DNA from: Carettochelys insculpta
Taxonomy: Eukaryota > Chordata > Testudines > Carettochelyidae
Length of the DNA stretch: 64,000 nucleotides
Direction of reading: 5' to 3'
Assembly (NCBI RefSeq): GCF_033958435.1
Contig: NC_134150.1
Span: forward strand, 37,815,501-37,879,500
Positions 41,401 through 50,186 of this stretch are shown piece after piece. Under the pieces are notes generated by a model that was not told the DNA's origin, did no database searches, and saw only the letters and a program-made list of their open reading frames with translations. The first letter of the stretch is position 1; every line of letters begins with the position of its first letter. Both the position numbers and the translations under genes were made by a program.

Positions 41401-44400
41401 CGGAAGGCAAACAGTGTATTCCCATTGTGACAAGTCCCATGTTGATCCCCTATGGGGTTCTGCGTTTCTTGGGGAATTTTAGTGTGTTGCACAGAGACTC
41501 AAAGCACCCCTTTCACTGCATTGGGTCTTTCCACAGGCCAAGGTCTCTGCTTTACCAGACCAGTCTCATCAAAGGCAAGTCACAAGAGGGGGAGCAAGCC
41601 CCCTTCAGAAGGTTTGGATGCGCACATCCTTCTGTAAGGTGGCATTCCAGGGGAAGGGTGCGGGGAGCCCAGCCTTCAGCCAGGAACCCTAGATGGGAGG
41701 CAGCTGATGGGGCTTTTCCCCTTACCCAGCACAACAGCGTTTCCCTGGGTAGCTTCTCACACTGCTTCCCTCTAGCGCCTTCCCCTGTATCTGGCTGAGC
41801 TGTTTCTCTCTTCCAAAACCTCAGTCCTCCAGCCTTTCTTCCTGGTCCACTTCTCTTCTTCCCCATATACATTGAGGGGGGGAACCTTTTCTAGTGAGCC
41901 AGGAGGCCTTAAGTGGCAGTAGGTGTCTGATTAGCTTTTTTGCTCCAGACTGAGTCTTAAGGAGCCCCAGCTGCTTGCCTTGGCAGCTGGGCTACATGCT
42001 GTGAGACCAGGTGGTGAACAAAAAGGCACTGACTCAGCTCCCAGTATATTTGCCTTCCACCAGGCTCTTGTAGTATGCTTCCTGTGGTCTGCCACACCAT
42101 ATAGTTCTTGTTCATTCTTCCTGTTTTCCTAGTCATCAGAAAAAGGCCTGGCAGCCCTCAGCTAAATCCATTTACTTCATGATCTTTCAGAGTTCCAGTA
42201 TCTGCAAAACGGCTGTGCATGCTGGAGTCATTAATGATGAGACCGGGGGTAATGTGGATGTAATGCCTGTGGACAAGAAGAAAAACTATGTTGGCTCTCT
42301 GAGGAATGGTGTCCAATCTGAGAGGTAGGATTGTGTTTCTTTTTTGAAGCTTCATTTTTGCAATCAGTTTCATGCAAGTGTCTATTAAAGTCAGAAAATA
42401 AGATGACGGGAGTTGAATATACAAGGTAAGTGATTCTCATACCTCACTGTGAACTTAGAAAAGCAAATGAATAAGTCAGAAGAGTACACTATCCCTGTTT
42501 TGGCTTTTGCAACTCTTAAACTCTTATAATATTAAATCCTTAATATGCAAACTTCTCTTTAGGTTATAAATTAGTTTAAGCTGGTTAAAATGTGAATCAC
42601 AGATACTTCTCTGAAAACATCAACACAGTGTGCCACAGCAGTCAAAAAGGCAAATAGGACATTAGGAATTATTAAAAAAAGGGATAGAAAATAAGACAAA
42701 GAATATTTTATTGCCCCCTTTATAAAGCTATGGTACGCCCATATGTTGAATGCTGCGTACAGATGTGGTCTCCTCACCTCAAAAATATATTCTGGCATTA
42801 GAAAAGTTTCAGAAAAGGGCAACTAAAATGATTAGGGGTTTGGAACAGGTCCCATATGAGGAGCGGTTAAAGAGACTGGGACTTTTCAGTTTAGAAAAAA
42901 GGAGACTGAGGGGGGATATGATAGAGGTATGTAAAATCCTGAGCAGTGTGGACAGGGTGAATAAAGAAAAGTTATTTACTTGTTCCCATAATATAAGAAC
43001 TAGAGGACACCAAATTAAATTAATGGGTAGCAGGTTTAAAACTAATTAAAGAAAGTTCTTGTTCACACAGTACACAGTCAACCTGTGGAACTCCTTGCCA
43101 GAGGAGGCTGTGAAGGCCAGGACTGTAACAGAGTTCAAAGAAGAGCTAGATAAATGCATGGAGGTTAGGTCCATAAAAGGTTATTCACCAGAGGGTAGGA
43201 ATGGTGTCCCTGGCCTCTGTTTATCAGAGGCGGGAGATGGATGGCAGGAGACAAGTTGCTTGATCATTGTCTTTGGTCCACCCCCTCTGGGGCACCTGGT
43301 CCTGGCCGCTATTGGCAGATGGGATGAGGGGCGAGATGGCCCTTTGGTCTGACCCAGTAATGGCCATTCTGATGTTCTTAATACATGGCTAATGCATTTC
43401 ATGGGGTATATAGCACTACAAAACATACTGTCCTCTGTTCTTTTAATCAAAGTCATTATTAAATTATGGTGGGGGAGCAGATTCACGTGAGGGTTTTTTT
43501 TTCCCCTTGAATGTTCTGGCAAATTAACACCACGGCATGCACTCTGCAGCTTTCATCATGAAGCCAGTTTTATGGCTTTCACTTGGGGATTCCATTGAGT
43601 TCTGGGAGCTCTAATGCATTCAGTAGCATAAGAAAGGCCTTGCTGGGTCAGACCAAGGGGTCTTTTAACCCAAGAGCCTCTCTTTTGACTGCAGCCTGCA
43701 TCTGTTGAAAGAAATATTTTCTCTTTTCTTGTTGTTAATCCACCCATCAGGATACCGTCTTGAGAGGATGAAGCAGAACTTGTGCCTAATGGGTTATTAC
43801 CCTAATGTGATAACATCTGATTTTTGGGGGGTGGGGGGGCGCAGGGGTGATGTGCTCCAACTTGGCTTGCACATATGCGCCTATGGAGGTAGAGCAATAC
43901 TGCATGCAAATACTATAGACCACTGGTGGGCAAGTTGTGGCCAGCTAGGGCTCAACTAGCAGCCCATGGACCTGGGCTTCCGCGCTCTCTCATGCACCTT
44001 TTTTGCAGCAGGGCACCAGAGCCCCACACTTCCTAGGACTCCCTCACCCAGCACTTTTGGAGGAGAGGCTAATTGCCTGTTTCACGTTCCATCCCTGTTC
44101 TTCCCCCTTTCTCCCAGAGCTGGAACACAGCTGTTCATTGTGTTCCACCTCTGGGAGGGAGTGGGAGCAAAGGGGATGGAGTGCGAATCAGGCGAGTCAT
44201 GCATTCCAAAAATGCTGGGAGGACAAGGGAGGAGTGGTTAGGTGTGGAGCTCTGGTGCAGGAGAAGCATGGGTGAAGGGACACATGGAGGGGGTGCAGGT
44301 GGAGCTCCAATGGTCCACTGGCTGTGTGGTCCACCCACTATTCCTGGTTGTCCATCCCTGCTATAGACTCCCATGCCATCAAGACTATTACGAAGCAGTC

Positions 44401-47400
44401 ATTTTCTTAGCTCCCAGGCTTGTTATATCTCAAAGACAGTGGGGATACAATTAGCATTCTGCATAACTTTTTTTTGCAGTTACTCTGTGTAAACGTTTTT
44501 GTTGCAATCTGTGCATGAGCCACACCCCCTCAAGAGGTTTGCTCAACAGCTCTTCAATGGCGAATACATTAAATCTTTAACAAACAGAAGAATTAGATTT
44601 AAAAGGCCTAGATTTTCAGCCCTTGCATTTTTGCAGGCCAAATTGTCCACACTCTTACTGTGATGGGGCAAGGAACTGCGGGCCTGAATGATCAATTATG
44701 GGCTTGACCATCTGGTTCAATGCATAATTGGGTGCAGTTGTATGTGGAATGCCTTGGAATCTAGGTGTTCATTTTGCAAGTGCAGCACTCTGAAAATGCA
44801 GCCTAACAGCTTTAATAATCTCAGGGAAGTTCAGAGTGTGAAACTGATCACAACTTGGCTCCTGGGGAGGAGAGAAAGAGACTTGGCACAGCTGCTTCTG
44901 GTTAGCAGAGAGCCTTTGGGAATGGTACGGACGGAGACCTGTAGAGTTGCCATCATGAGCATGTGTGGGATGCAAAGTGTATTCACCAGGGGGGGAAAAA
45001 CCCTCTTTTTAGCATTGGTATTTGCAGTGGACTGGAAAGTACCGCTGTCAGGTTTGTCCGAACATTTCCTAAGAGCACCTGGAGTAATTAATACACAAGG
45101 GAGGAGTTATCGGGTTAATTCCACCAGGTCAGTCAGAGACATGTTTGTTACTCAGTCGTGTCAGCAGGAATGACTAGAAGGAAACTCAGGCTGTTGGCTG
45201 ATTTAGGAATGGGTTTATCTCATTCTCTCATGTTGGACATTTTCAACTGCATATGAATCCTTAAATATTCCTTAAATATTAAATATCCTTAAATATTCAT
45301 AGGGAGCATGGGGACTGACTCTGTAGGCTCGGTTTAGGGTATTCATTGAGAATGTGGAAGACAAAGGTGTAAGTCCCTCCTTCTGTGGAACCTTGAGCAA
45401 GTTGCTTATCTCTTTGTGCCTCAGTCCTCCATCTGTAAAATGGGGATAATAGTCTTGCCTCACAGCCATGTTGAAGGCAAATACATTAAAACTTTCAATG
45501 TTCTCAGATACTACAATAACCAGAGCTGTGTAAGTACAGTAAAAGACAGACAACTACTGTCTTGACAAAAAGCGCAGCATAGACTTTGACGGTACAAGAT
45601 TGGCTCCCCACACCGCTCACTGTGCCCCTAGCGTGGCTTAAAAGAAACCCATCTCCGATGAAAGGGACAGTTGAATCTCAGTTCCATCCTGGACACATCT
45701 GCCACCAATTGTGCCATGGGAGGGTGCCTGTATATATTGTTATATTTCAGACCTGTCCAGCATATTGATTCCTTGAGGCCATTTCACAGAAGCAAAGAAC
45801 AGCTGCAATTTCACAAAAACCATTGTGAATAGCCATCATACACTGATAATTTTTGACCACTGTTACCATGGGTTTGAATGGCACCTGAGCCATAGATGAG
45901 AAAAGGGATCTCTGTCCTAGTTTTCTGATTCACTCAGGCTCCCTTCTTTTCATGATAGTGACAGATTCTAAACCAGTTCACTACTTTTACCCAGAGGTCA
46001 GTAGACGTCAGAGAAAACGCTGACCAATAGGCTAAAGGCATTACATAGCAGATTAATTCTGTAAGGGTCAATATTTTCAAAGAGGTTAGAAGCCAAAAGG
46101 GCCCCTTATTTTAAGGCATTTAGTAAGGCATTTATCTCTGGTGTTTGATAGCATAATTATTATTACTGGAGGAAAAATTTGGCCTCGTTAAAGACATCCT
46201 TTTAAGGGGTGGAATATGGTCTGAGTTCTAGGGTTTGGTGTATTAGAATCATAGAATCATAGGGCTGGAAGGGACCTCAGGAGGTCATCTAGTCCAGCCC
46301 CCTGCTTCAAGCAGGATCAACCCCTACTAAGTCATCCCAGCCAGGACCTTGTCCAGCCAGGACTTAAAAACCTCAAGGGATGGATAATCCACCACCTCTC
46401 TAGGCAACGCATTCCAGTGCTTCACCACCTGCCTGGTGAAGTAGTTTTTCCTAATATCTAACCTACACCTTTCCCTCTTCAGCTTCAGACCATTGCTCCT
46501 TGTTCTGCCACCTGACACCACTGAGAACAGTTTCTCACCCTCCTTTTTAGAGCTCCCGTTCAGGAACTTGAAGGCTGCTATTAAATCACCTCTAAGTCTT
46601 CTCTTCTGTAAACTAAACAAGCCCAAATCCCTCAGCCTGTCCTCATAGGTCTTGTGCTCCAGACCCTTAATCATTTTTGTTGCCCTTCGCTGAACCTGCT
46701 CCAGCAAATCCACATCCTTTTTACAGTGGGGGGCCCAAAACTGGACACAATATTCCAGTGGCCTCACCAGTGCCAAATAAAGAGGAATAACTACTTCTCT
46801 AGATCTGCTTGAAATGCTCCTCCTAATGCACCCCAGTATGCCGTTAGCTTTCTTGGCTACAAGGGCACACTGTTTACTCATATCCAGCCTTTCAGCCACC
46901 ATAAACCCTAGATCCCTTTCCATCATACTGTTGCTGAGCCAGTCGGTCCCCAACCTGTAACAATGTTTGGGATTCTTCCTCCCCAAGTGCAGGACTCTAC
47001 ACTTCTCCTTATTGAACTGCATCAGATTTCTTTTGGCCTAGTCCTCCAATTTATCCAGGTCCCTGTGGATTCTCTCTCTACCCTCCAACGTATCTACCTC
47101 TCCCCCTAGTTTTGCATCATCCACAAACTTGCTGAGAGTGCAACCCAGTCCCTCATCCAGGTCATTAATAAAGATATTGAATAACACCGGCCCCAGAACA
47201 CAGCCTTGCGGCACTCCGCTTGAAACAGACCACCATCCAGATATCAACCCATTGACCACTACCCATTGGGCCCGACCATCAAGCCAGCTTTCTATCCATC
47301 TTATAGTCCAAGGATCCAATCCATATTTCCTTAACTTATGGACAAGAATGTTGTGGGAGATCGTATCAAAAGCCTTGCTGAAGTCAAGGTATATCACATC

Positions 47401-50186
47401 CACTGACTTCCCCATGTCCACAGAGTGTGTGACCTTGTCATAGAAGCTAATCAGATTGGTCAGGCAGGACTTGCCCCTGGTGAATCCATGTTGGCTACTT
47501 TTGATCACTTTCCCCTCTTCCAAGTGCTTCAAAATGGATTTCTTGAGGATTCCTTCCATTATTTTCCCAGGGATTGAGATAAGGCTGACGGGTCTATAGT
47601 TCCCTGGATTGTCCTTCTTTCCTTTTTTAAAGATGGGCACTACGTTTGCCTTCTTCCAGTCATCCGGTATCTTCCCCGGTCTCCAAGAATCTTCGAGGAT
47701 AATGGCCAAAGGTTCAGCAATGACCTCTGCCAATTCCCTCAGTACCCTGGGGCGCATTAAATCCAGACCCATGGACTTGTGCATATCTAGTTTTTTGAGA
47801 TAGCTCAGAACTTGTTCCTTCCCCCACAGATGGCTGGCCTCCATCTTCCCATACTGCATCATCTAGGACCATCCTGGGGAAGCTGACCTTGTCTGTGAAG
47901 ACTGAGGAAAGATCTCTGGGCACCCATCCTCCTGCCTCAGCCCCCTCCAACCCCTCATTTTGTGCCCCTCTCTATAGCCTAGAGGACCCCACACAGCATA
48001 ATAGCCACTGGCCCCCAGAAGAGTTAATCCAGCCAAGGCTGACTTGCCAGGATGTTTTCCCTATGGAGAGGTGTGTTTGAATCTGGGCCAGCCTCCCTGA
48101 AAATAAGGTGGAAATCTTAACACTTGGGTCACTGAAAATTACTTCAAACAAAGCCGGGGAAGAAACTAAACCTCAGGCAGGTGGATGCCAGGTTTTCTCA
48201 GGAGGTTTTCTGTACTTCCTGATTCTGGTTTGGGTATCCATTCTGCAGAAGTGCAAAAACTCTGGCTGGAACATACACTTTTTCTCGAGGGGTTTCACTT
48301 CCAGCCCTGACAGGAAGAGAAGATAATAAACAATTAAAAATAGAAGCTAATGGGGGTATCTTTGAACCTGCAGTCCAGGTTATGCATGAAGTGTCATCTC
48401 CATTATTTTATTTGAACTCGTTCACCTTTCACTAGTGCTCACAGCAGGAGATTCAGCCTTCTGGGAGGGGAATCTGCCAGTTTTCTCCAGTGAAGACAAA
48501 GGGAGACATTGTTCGGAAACTGTGCAGCCCTTTGTGTATTAACCTCCAGATAAGCTGCTTGCAGAGACCTCTGGATAGTGGCTGTCCCAGTCATGATTCC
48601 CTAGCTCCCGTGGGCTGTGAGCATGAGCGCTGAGGAATCAGCTGCAAAGCATAACAGAAAACTGGATTTCCGTCTCTTTGCTTCTCTTTATTTTGTTATC
48701 GCACTGCGCACTCTTTCTTTGCCTGAGGGAGAAGATATTTATGGAAGCAGCTCACAGTGCACCTGTGGGAAGCCCAAAGCCTAGAAAAGTGAAATGGGAG
48801 CAAATGTTTTGCATTCCAAACAAAGATTTAAAAAAAAAAAAGTCTCTGCTGAATTTTGCTCTGGCCTCTCACTCACTTGCTTAGTCACCCAGAAGAATCC
48901 CATGCAAACATTTCAGTATTAAAGCCAGTCCTCAGGACAAGAAGAATGCTATCTAGTGCTGTGCCAAGTTCTGCAGTATTCACTTTATGGTGGCGTTCAT
49001 GAACTGAGCCTGGCCTTACTCTGAGGCAACCCTGTCATCCTTCTAGAAAGTTCCAAAGTATCCAAACCTGACAGTATGCAGTAGGACAACTGCAGTATGG
49101 GGCGGGGTGGGGTGTCATTCCTGTGGTATTCTGCAGTATTATTTTTAATAGGGTCAGGTTCCCTTGAAGGTCTGGATTTGATAAACTCGGGAGGAATTAC
49201 TTCACTGCCTTTTTCTCCAAGGAGATGACAACCCTGTTTAGAAAGGCCCTGTGAAGCCCCCACAGGTGTTGACTTTTATTTTTCCAGGTGGGTGTTCTGC
49301 AGCCGTTCCCACCTCAAGGTTCTGCCCCTTCCCTTGGGTGCCACCTTCACTCTTCCTGCCTTGTCCTCCCTCCCCACTAGTCCTTGCCTTCACTCTACCT
49401 CTTCCCTGCTCCAGTCCGCCCACTCCTGAGGCATTGCCCTTGATCCACCTCTACCCGCATCTCCACATCTACCCCCTCTCTTGCTGCTCCTGCTAGCCAC
49501 CAAACAGCTGACGGGTAGCCGCCAAGAAACAGCTGATCAGCCTGGCTGCCAAATAACGATGGTTATTAGGTGCTGAGCACTCTTATTTTTTTCTGGGGGC
49601 TGGAGCCTTGGTGTACCCATGGAGTCGGCACATATGGACTTGGGGGACTGGAACAATTTTTCTGGTTTGGGTGCTGAAAACCACTGAAGCCAACTGTGAA
49701 CCCTGTGTGTAATGGGAACCACTTCAAGCCAGCACCTATGTATATGGAAGCCCCTCAACCTTCTGCACTTCTGCTTTTGTGTGGTACTTGGCCTCCTTGC
49801 TCTGATTTCTGGCTGACTCTTGTCAGGATGACTGCTCACCAGTCTGCCCTATTGGATCTTGGGTCACAGAGGTAGCTGATTTTTAGTACCTTCTAAAGTT
49901 TCACCAGCTATAAATTAGTGCATTTCCATTAAATCAAAACACTTTCAGGGCTCAGTGTGGTAATGGAAACTCCTGCAGTTGGAATAACGAAGGTCCAAGT
50001 GCTTCCAAAATTCAGAGTGCAAAGGTACAAATGAACATGCACTTAAACCCAATCACTGATTTCCTTACTGAATTGTCTATGCATGCAGCTGCTTCACCAC
50101 CCTGTGGTTCATAATGATTGCTCTTTTTCAGCTGGAAGAATCCCAGTGAAGGAATGGCTTTCCGGATTTTTTCTGTGAAGCAGTAA
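15470..50186 (+). CDS. CRISPLD2: CRISPLD2, secreted CAP and LCCL domain protein (complete spliced CDS)
   Basis: Joined coding segments: 15470-15697, 19171-19289, 21918-22050, 23164-23279, 24206-24306, 26180-26332, 28725-28785, 29334-29400, 30376-30506, 30686-30729, 32150-32222, 33320-33395, 42191-42324, 50132-50186. All introns are GT-AG and the phases fit, giving 496 aa. Visible parts are a signal peptide (about 1-22), an N-glycosylation site N28-G-T, a furin-like site R42-A-K-R45, a CAP domain (about 50-200), a Cys-rich hinge (C214, C217, C225, C230), a basic linker (about 233-283) and two LCCL domains (about 285-385 and 386-490). Human CRISPLD2 is about 497 aa with the same order. Markers such as RRAIPR/DKEEIL and the KGSTCNRY block favour CRISPLD2 over its paralogue CRISPLD1. 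The family is secreted, and mammalian CRISPLD2 (LGL1) is linked to lung and craniofacial development and to lipopolysaccharide binding. No frameshift or internal stop is seen. Confidence 0.96.
15825..16050 (-). mobile_element. Old CR1 LINE 3' fragment
   Basis: On the + strand it reads ggaaggaccattagtgggtc, atctagtccattcc and ttccactaccttccttggcag, the complement of the CR1 C-terminal and 3' UTR region. It lies in intron 2 and is highly diverged. Confidence 0.65.
16051..17369 (+). other. Intron 2 segment, nothing recognised
   Basis: AT-rich intronic sequence with only short frames. I see no conserved protein, RNA or clear repeat. Confidence 0.4.
17370..17429. repeat. (TA)n(TG)n(TA)n microsatellite
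   Basis: About 16 bp of TA repeat, then a gtatgtgtgtgtgtg core, then about 26 bp of TA repeat. It is in intron 2 and likely to vary in length. Confidence 0.95.
17734..18019. mobile_element. MITE with TGA target duplication
   Basis: The left end is ggcttggtctacact and the right end is aatgtagacatagcc. It is flanked on both sides by TGA (17731-17733 and 18020-18022). A three-base TNA duplication fits PIF/Harbinger integration. It has no coding capacity. Confidence 0.7.
18826..19022 (-). mobile_element. CR1 LINE fragment
   Basis: The + strand reads gtgcttcaccaccctcctgg, then tttttcctaatatccaa, then cttgttctgccctctgacacc and ctgtaaactaaacaagc. These match the reverse complement of the CR1 C-terminal region, as in 46380-46640. 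It sits about 150 bp upstream of exon 3. Confidence 0.8.
19171..19289 (+). CDS. CRISPLD2: CRISPLD2 exon 3 (CAP domain)
   Basis: The acceptor is tctcctgtag and the donor is gtaaga. It encodes residues 77-115 plus two bases of R116: [15 protein letters not shown], then C93, then [13 protein letters not shown]113 matches the first conserved histidine of the CAP cavity. Human CRISPLD2 has GAHWGR where this copy has AVHWGR. The donor splits the arginine codon. Confidence 0.95.
20630..20900 (+). repeat. MIR-type CORE-SINE
   Basis: The tRNA-like head (gactgggagtcaggagacca) is followed by the MIR signature cctcagtttcctcatctgta and aaatgggg, then 'ttaaagcacctcgagg'. It lies in intron 3. Confidence 0.75.
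21520..21640 (-). repeat. tRNA-derived SINE
   Basis: On the - strand there is an A-box-like tagctcaagctgtagagg and, about 35 bp later, ggtcccacgttcaag, the pol III promoter layout of a reptile tRNA-derived SINE. Confidence 0.5.
21918..22050 (+). CDS. CRISPLD2: CRISPLD2 exon 4 (CAP domain)
   Basis: The acceptor is ggtcttttag and the donor is gtaagg. It encodes residues 116-160, with [21 protein letters not shown], the Cys cluster C142, C146, C150 and C155, and the start of the CAP signature (CTHYTQ). E130 and H157 match the conserved acidic and second histidine positions of the CAP cavity. It ends in phase 0. Confidence 0.96.
22190..22675 (+). mobile_element. CR1 LINE 3' fragment
   Basis: It encodes the diverged C-terminus typical of CR1 ([20 protein letters not shown]). 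It ends in ggctagactcgatgatctcc and a degenerate (tctatga) tail at the 3' end. It begins about 140 bp after exon 4. Confidence 0.85.
23164..23279 (+). CDS. CRISPLD2: CRISPLD2 exon 5 (end of CAP domain)
   Basis: The acceptor is ttacactttcag and the donor is gtaagg. It encodes residues 161-198 plus two bases of K199. It completes CAP signature 1 ([11 protein letters not shown]) and carries signature 2 (YLVCNYSPK), with C171, C176 and C194. It joins to exon 6 through the split lysine codon. Confidence 0.95.
24206..24306 (+). CDS. CRISPLD2: CRISPLD2 exon 6 (hinge)
   Basis: The acceptor is gcttttttcag and the donor is gtagct, a weaker donor. It encodes residues 199-232: [16 protein letters not shown], then CPPSYGGSC and NNLCYK. 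The cysteines C214, C217, C225 and C230 form the short Cys-rich hinge after the CAP domain. One base of D233 remains for the next exon. Confidence 0.94.
24660..24961. mobile_element. hAT-type non-autonomous element with 8-bp TSD
   Basis: The ends caggaatcagcaacc and ggttgccgactcctg are inverted repeats. The flanking 8-mers are identical: gtgtaggc at 24652-24659 and at 24962-24969. An 8-bp duplication of the nTnnnnAn type is diagnostic of hAT insertion. It is 302 bp with no open frame and lies in intron 6. Confidence 0.88.
26180..26332 (+). CDS. CRISPLD2: CRISPLD2 exon 7 (basic linker)
   Basis: The acceptor is attgaatcag and the donor is gtaaga. It encodes residues 233-283, the variable linker between hinge and first LCCL domain. 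An acidic half ([17 protein letters not shown]) is followed by [12 protein letters not shown] and a lysine-rich stretch ([12 protein letters not shown]). The human equivalent has VWLQPRVMRPTKPKK at the same place, so the VW-RV-PTK core is conserved while the lysine run differs. Confidence 0.93.
27018..27466. mobile_element. Non-autonomous DNA transposon (tacgggttgaacctctc ends)
   Basis: The left end tacgggttgaacctctctta and the right end gaggggtagaacctgta are inverted. Secondary inverted pieces (cttatctggca and taccagataagag) lie inside. The C- and T-rich middle has no conserved frame. It shares arm sequence with the fold-back at 301-445. Confidence 0.65.
27827..27993. repeat. Near-perfect 78-bp-arm palindrome
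   Basis: Left arm 27827-27904 and right arm 27916-27993 are inverted copies with about five mismatches and an 11-bp spacer. Each arm is a repeat-tail module (ctcacgaaagctcatgctca and taaggtgccacaggacc). It can form a long hairpin. It lies in intron 7. Confidence 0.9.
28725..28785 (+). CDS. CRISPLD2: CRISPLD2 exon 8 (start of LCCL 1)
   Basis: The acceptor is tccttttgtag and the donor is gtactg. This 61-nt exon encodes [20 protein letters not shown] and part of R304. C289, C297 and C302 begin the first LCCL domain. It is nearly identical to human CRISPLD2 over this stretch. Confidence 0.94.
29334..29400 (+). CDS. CRISPLD2: CRISPLD2 exon 9 (LCCL 1)
   Basis: The acceptor is ctttaactag and the donor is gtaagt. 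It encodes residues 304-326, with [20 protein letters not shown], including C307 and C311 and the LCCL 'K..GT..Y' pattern. It ends in phase 0. Human has RYQCPAGC where this copy has RYLCPAGC. Confidence 0.95.
30376..30506 (+). CDS. CRISPLD2: CRISPLD2 exon 10 (LCCL 1 core)
   Basis: The acceptor is gtcctttccag and the donor is gtaatt. It encodes residues 327-369: [18 protein letters not shown], then VDITRKG, then [21 protein letters not shown] is the LCCL family hallmark. The last codon is split. Confidence 0.96.
30686..30729 (+). CDS. CRISPLD2: CRISPLD2 exon 11 (end of LCCL 1)
   Basis: This 44-nt exon has the acceptor gtctttcag and the donor gtaagt. It encodes [14 protein letters not shown] flanked by split codons (S370 and V385). 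It matches the human KYKPSSSFMVSKV block and closes the first LCCL domain. Confidence 0.94.
31700..31797 (+). mobile_element. CR1 LINE 3' end
   Basis: It reads gggggccggactcaatgacc, then aaggtcccttccagtccta and gcattctatgattta, the CR1 3' terminus with its (attctatg) unit. It lies in intron 11. Confidence 0.85.
32150..32222 (+). CDS. CRISPLD2: CRISPLD2 exon 12 (start of LCCL 2)
   Basis: The acceptor is gatttcaccag and the donor is gtaagc. It encodes [19 protein letters not shown] and ATHCP plus part of R409. C390, C398 and C407 start the second LCCL domain. Confidence 0.95.
32480..32730. mobile_element. Possible short TIR element
   Basis: Left end cagtggcactgagagc and right end gctctcagtaccggca are largely inverted. 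The interior is GC-rich. The outermost bases do not match well and no clear target duplication is seen, so the call is weak. It lies in intron 12. Confidence 0.35.
33320..33395 (+). CDS. CRISPLD2: CRISPLD2 exon 13 (LCCL 2)
   Basis: The acceptor is gtttttcag after an A-run and the donor is gtgagt. It encodes residues 409-434, with [20 protein letters not shown] and TKVYAD, including C412 and C416. It ends in phase 0 before an 8.8 kb intron. Confidence 0.95.
33615..33800 (+). repeat. MIR-type SINE
   Basis: It carries the MIR signature tgctctgtgaccttgggaaa, then atcacttaagcgctc and cctgtaaaatgggggtgat. It lies in intron 13. Confidence 0.7.
33801..35525 (+). other. Intron 13 segment, nothing firmly recognised
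   Basis: No conserved frame. A GC-rich block at about 34600-34760 (cagggctccagcaggcactg) resembles one at 19570-19700 and may be a shared unnamed repeat. Confidence 0.35.
35526..36128 (+). mobile_element. Penelope-like element, 5'-truncated 3' copy
   Basis: It aligns by eye with 60600-61183: catcatatatgccattatgt, gctttgtacattggacag, then the tail gaagtgggtctgtcccatga, tagtctttaaagtgctac and ttgttttgatag. It covers only the end of the GIY-YIG endonuclease region plus the 3' tail, with stops. It lies in intron 13. Confidence 0.85.
37119..37394. mobile_element. MITE with TGA target duplication
   Basis: The left end ggttttgtctatact and the right end agtgtagacatagcc are related to those of 17734-18019. 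It is flanked by TGA at 37116-37118 and 37395-37397. Interior short inverted pieces include cagggctgtgttgacaca. It has no coding capacity. Confidence 0.65.
39020..39735. mobile_element. MITE split by a nested hAT element
   Basis: The right end reads tttttagtgtagaccaggtc, matching the 'gtgtagac' MITE ends elsewhere in the window. The left part (agcatgtctacccttgaaat) is separated from it by the hAT copy at 39083-39519. The left boundary is approximate. Confidence 0.5.
39083..39519. mobile_element. hAT-type non-autonomous element, copy 2 (nested)
   Basis: It starts ccgtggtgggcaacctgtgg and ends tccatccatccctg. Flanking 8-mers cggtagac and gtgtagac agree at 6 of 8 positions. It is the same family as 12355-12787 and 43921-44360. 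Confidence 0.8.
39740..41320 (+). other. Intron 13 segment, nothing recognised
   Basis: Ordinary intronic sequence. Short frames show no family resemblance I can name. Confidence 0.35.
41325..41372 (+). mobile_element. CR1 3' end remnant
   Basis: Short match to the CR1 terminus: cttagatcacgtctcaaggtcccctccaaccttacagccctatgattttgtg is the diverged tail ending in the tatgatt unit. Confidence 0.55.
42191..42324 (+). CDS. CRISPLD2: CRISPLD2 exon 14 (LCCL 2 core)
   Basis: The acceptor is gatctttcag and the donor is gtagga. It encodes residues 435-478: [20 protein letters not shown], then [31 protein letters not shown] is the second LCCL hallmark. It splits codon 479. Confidence 0.96.
42600..43385 (+). 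mobile_element. CR1 LINE 3' fragment
   Basis: It encodes a recognisable CR1 C-terminus ([20 protein letters not shown], then [20 protein letters not shown]). The 3' end reads tttggtctgacccagtaatg and ttcttaat. It begins less than 300 bp after exon 14. The frame is broken by a stop at about 43047. Confidence 0.88.
43625..43668 (-). mobile_element. CR1 3' end remnant, opposite orientation
   Basis: gcataagaaaggccttgctg and ggtcagaccaagg form the reverse complement of the CR1 tail seen at 43345-43380. Confidence 0.65.
43921..44360. mobile_element. hAT-type non-autonomous element, copy 3, with exact 8-bp TSD
   Basis: It starts cactggtgggcaag and ends tggttgtccatccctg. It is flanked by identical ctatagac at 43913-43920 and 44361-44368. 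It is 440 bp and has no transposase frame; the overlapping frames on both strands come from composition. Confidence 0.9.
44370..45364 (+). other. Intron 14 segment, nothing recognised
   Basis: The longest + frame here (44688-45173) has no family resemblance and no codon-level signal I can point to. I treat it as non-coding. Confidence 0.35.
45365..45530 (+). repeat. MIR-type SINE
   Basis: It has the signature ccttgagcaagttgcttatc, tttgtgcctcagtcctccat and ctgtaaaatggggataatag. It lies in intron 14. Confidence 0.75.
46242..47900 (-). mobile_element. CR1 LINE with long RT-bearing ORF2 remnant
   Basis: On the - strand, 47862-46327 is one reading frame broken by a single TAG at 47038-47040. It holds the reverse transcriptase ([47 protein letters not shown], then the FVDD catalytic box) and the CR1 C-terminal region ([31 protein letters not shown]). 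The 3' end carries the (attctatg) unit at 46242-46262. The 5' end (endonuclease) is missing. It is the least decayed CR1 here, in intron 14. Confidence 0.93.
47960..50131 (+). other. Intron 14 segment, nothing recognised
   Basis: Mixed-composition sequence with a pyrimidine-rich block at 49300-49500. It leads into the acceptor of the last exon. No conserved frame or clear repeat. Confidence 0.35.
50132..50186 (+). CDS. CRISPLD2: CRISPLD2 exon 15 (C-terminus and stop)
   Basis: The acceptor is gctctttttcag. It encodes part of S479, then [17 protein letters not shown] and the TAA stop at 50184-50186. The human C-terminus ends in GKAFRIFAVRQ, so the end is conserved. The rest of this terminal exon is the 3' UTR. 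Confidence 0.94.

Noticed and set aside
42126..42137. Alternative acceptor (gttttcctag) before exon 14
   Set aside because: The sequence after it does not continue the LCCL frame; the acceptor at 42189-42190 gives the exact [11 protein letters not shown] block in phase.
44688..45173. 161-codon + strand frame in intron 14
   Set aside because: No recognisable family, no splice sites placing it in CRISPLD2, and it is within chance length for this GC content.
15470..50186. CRISPLD1 as the identity of the gene
   Set aside because: Exon sequences match CRISPLD2-type blocks ([29 protein letters not shown]-terminal FRIFSVKQ) better than CRISPLD1, which has a longer N-terminal spacer.
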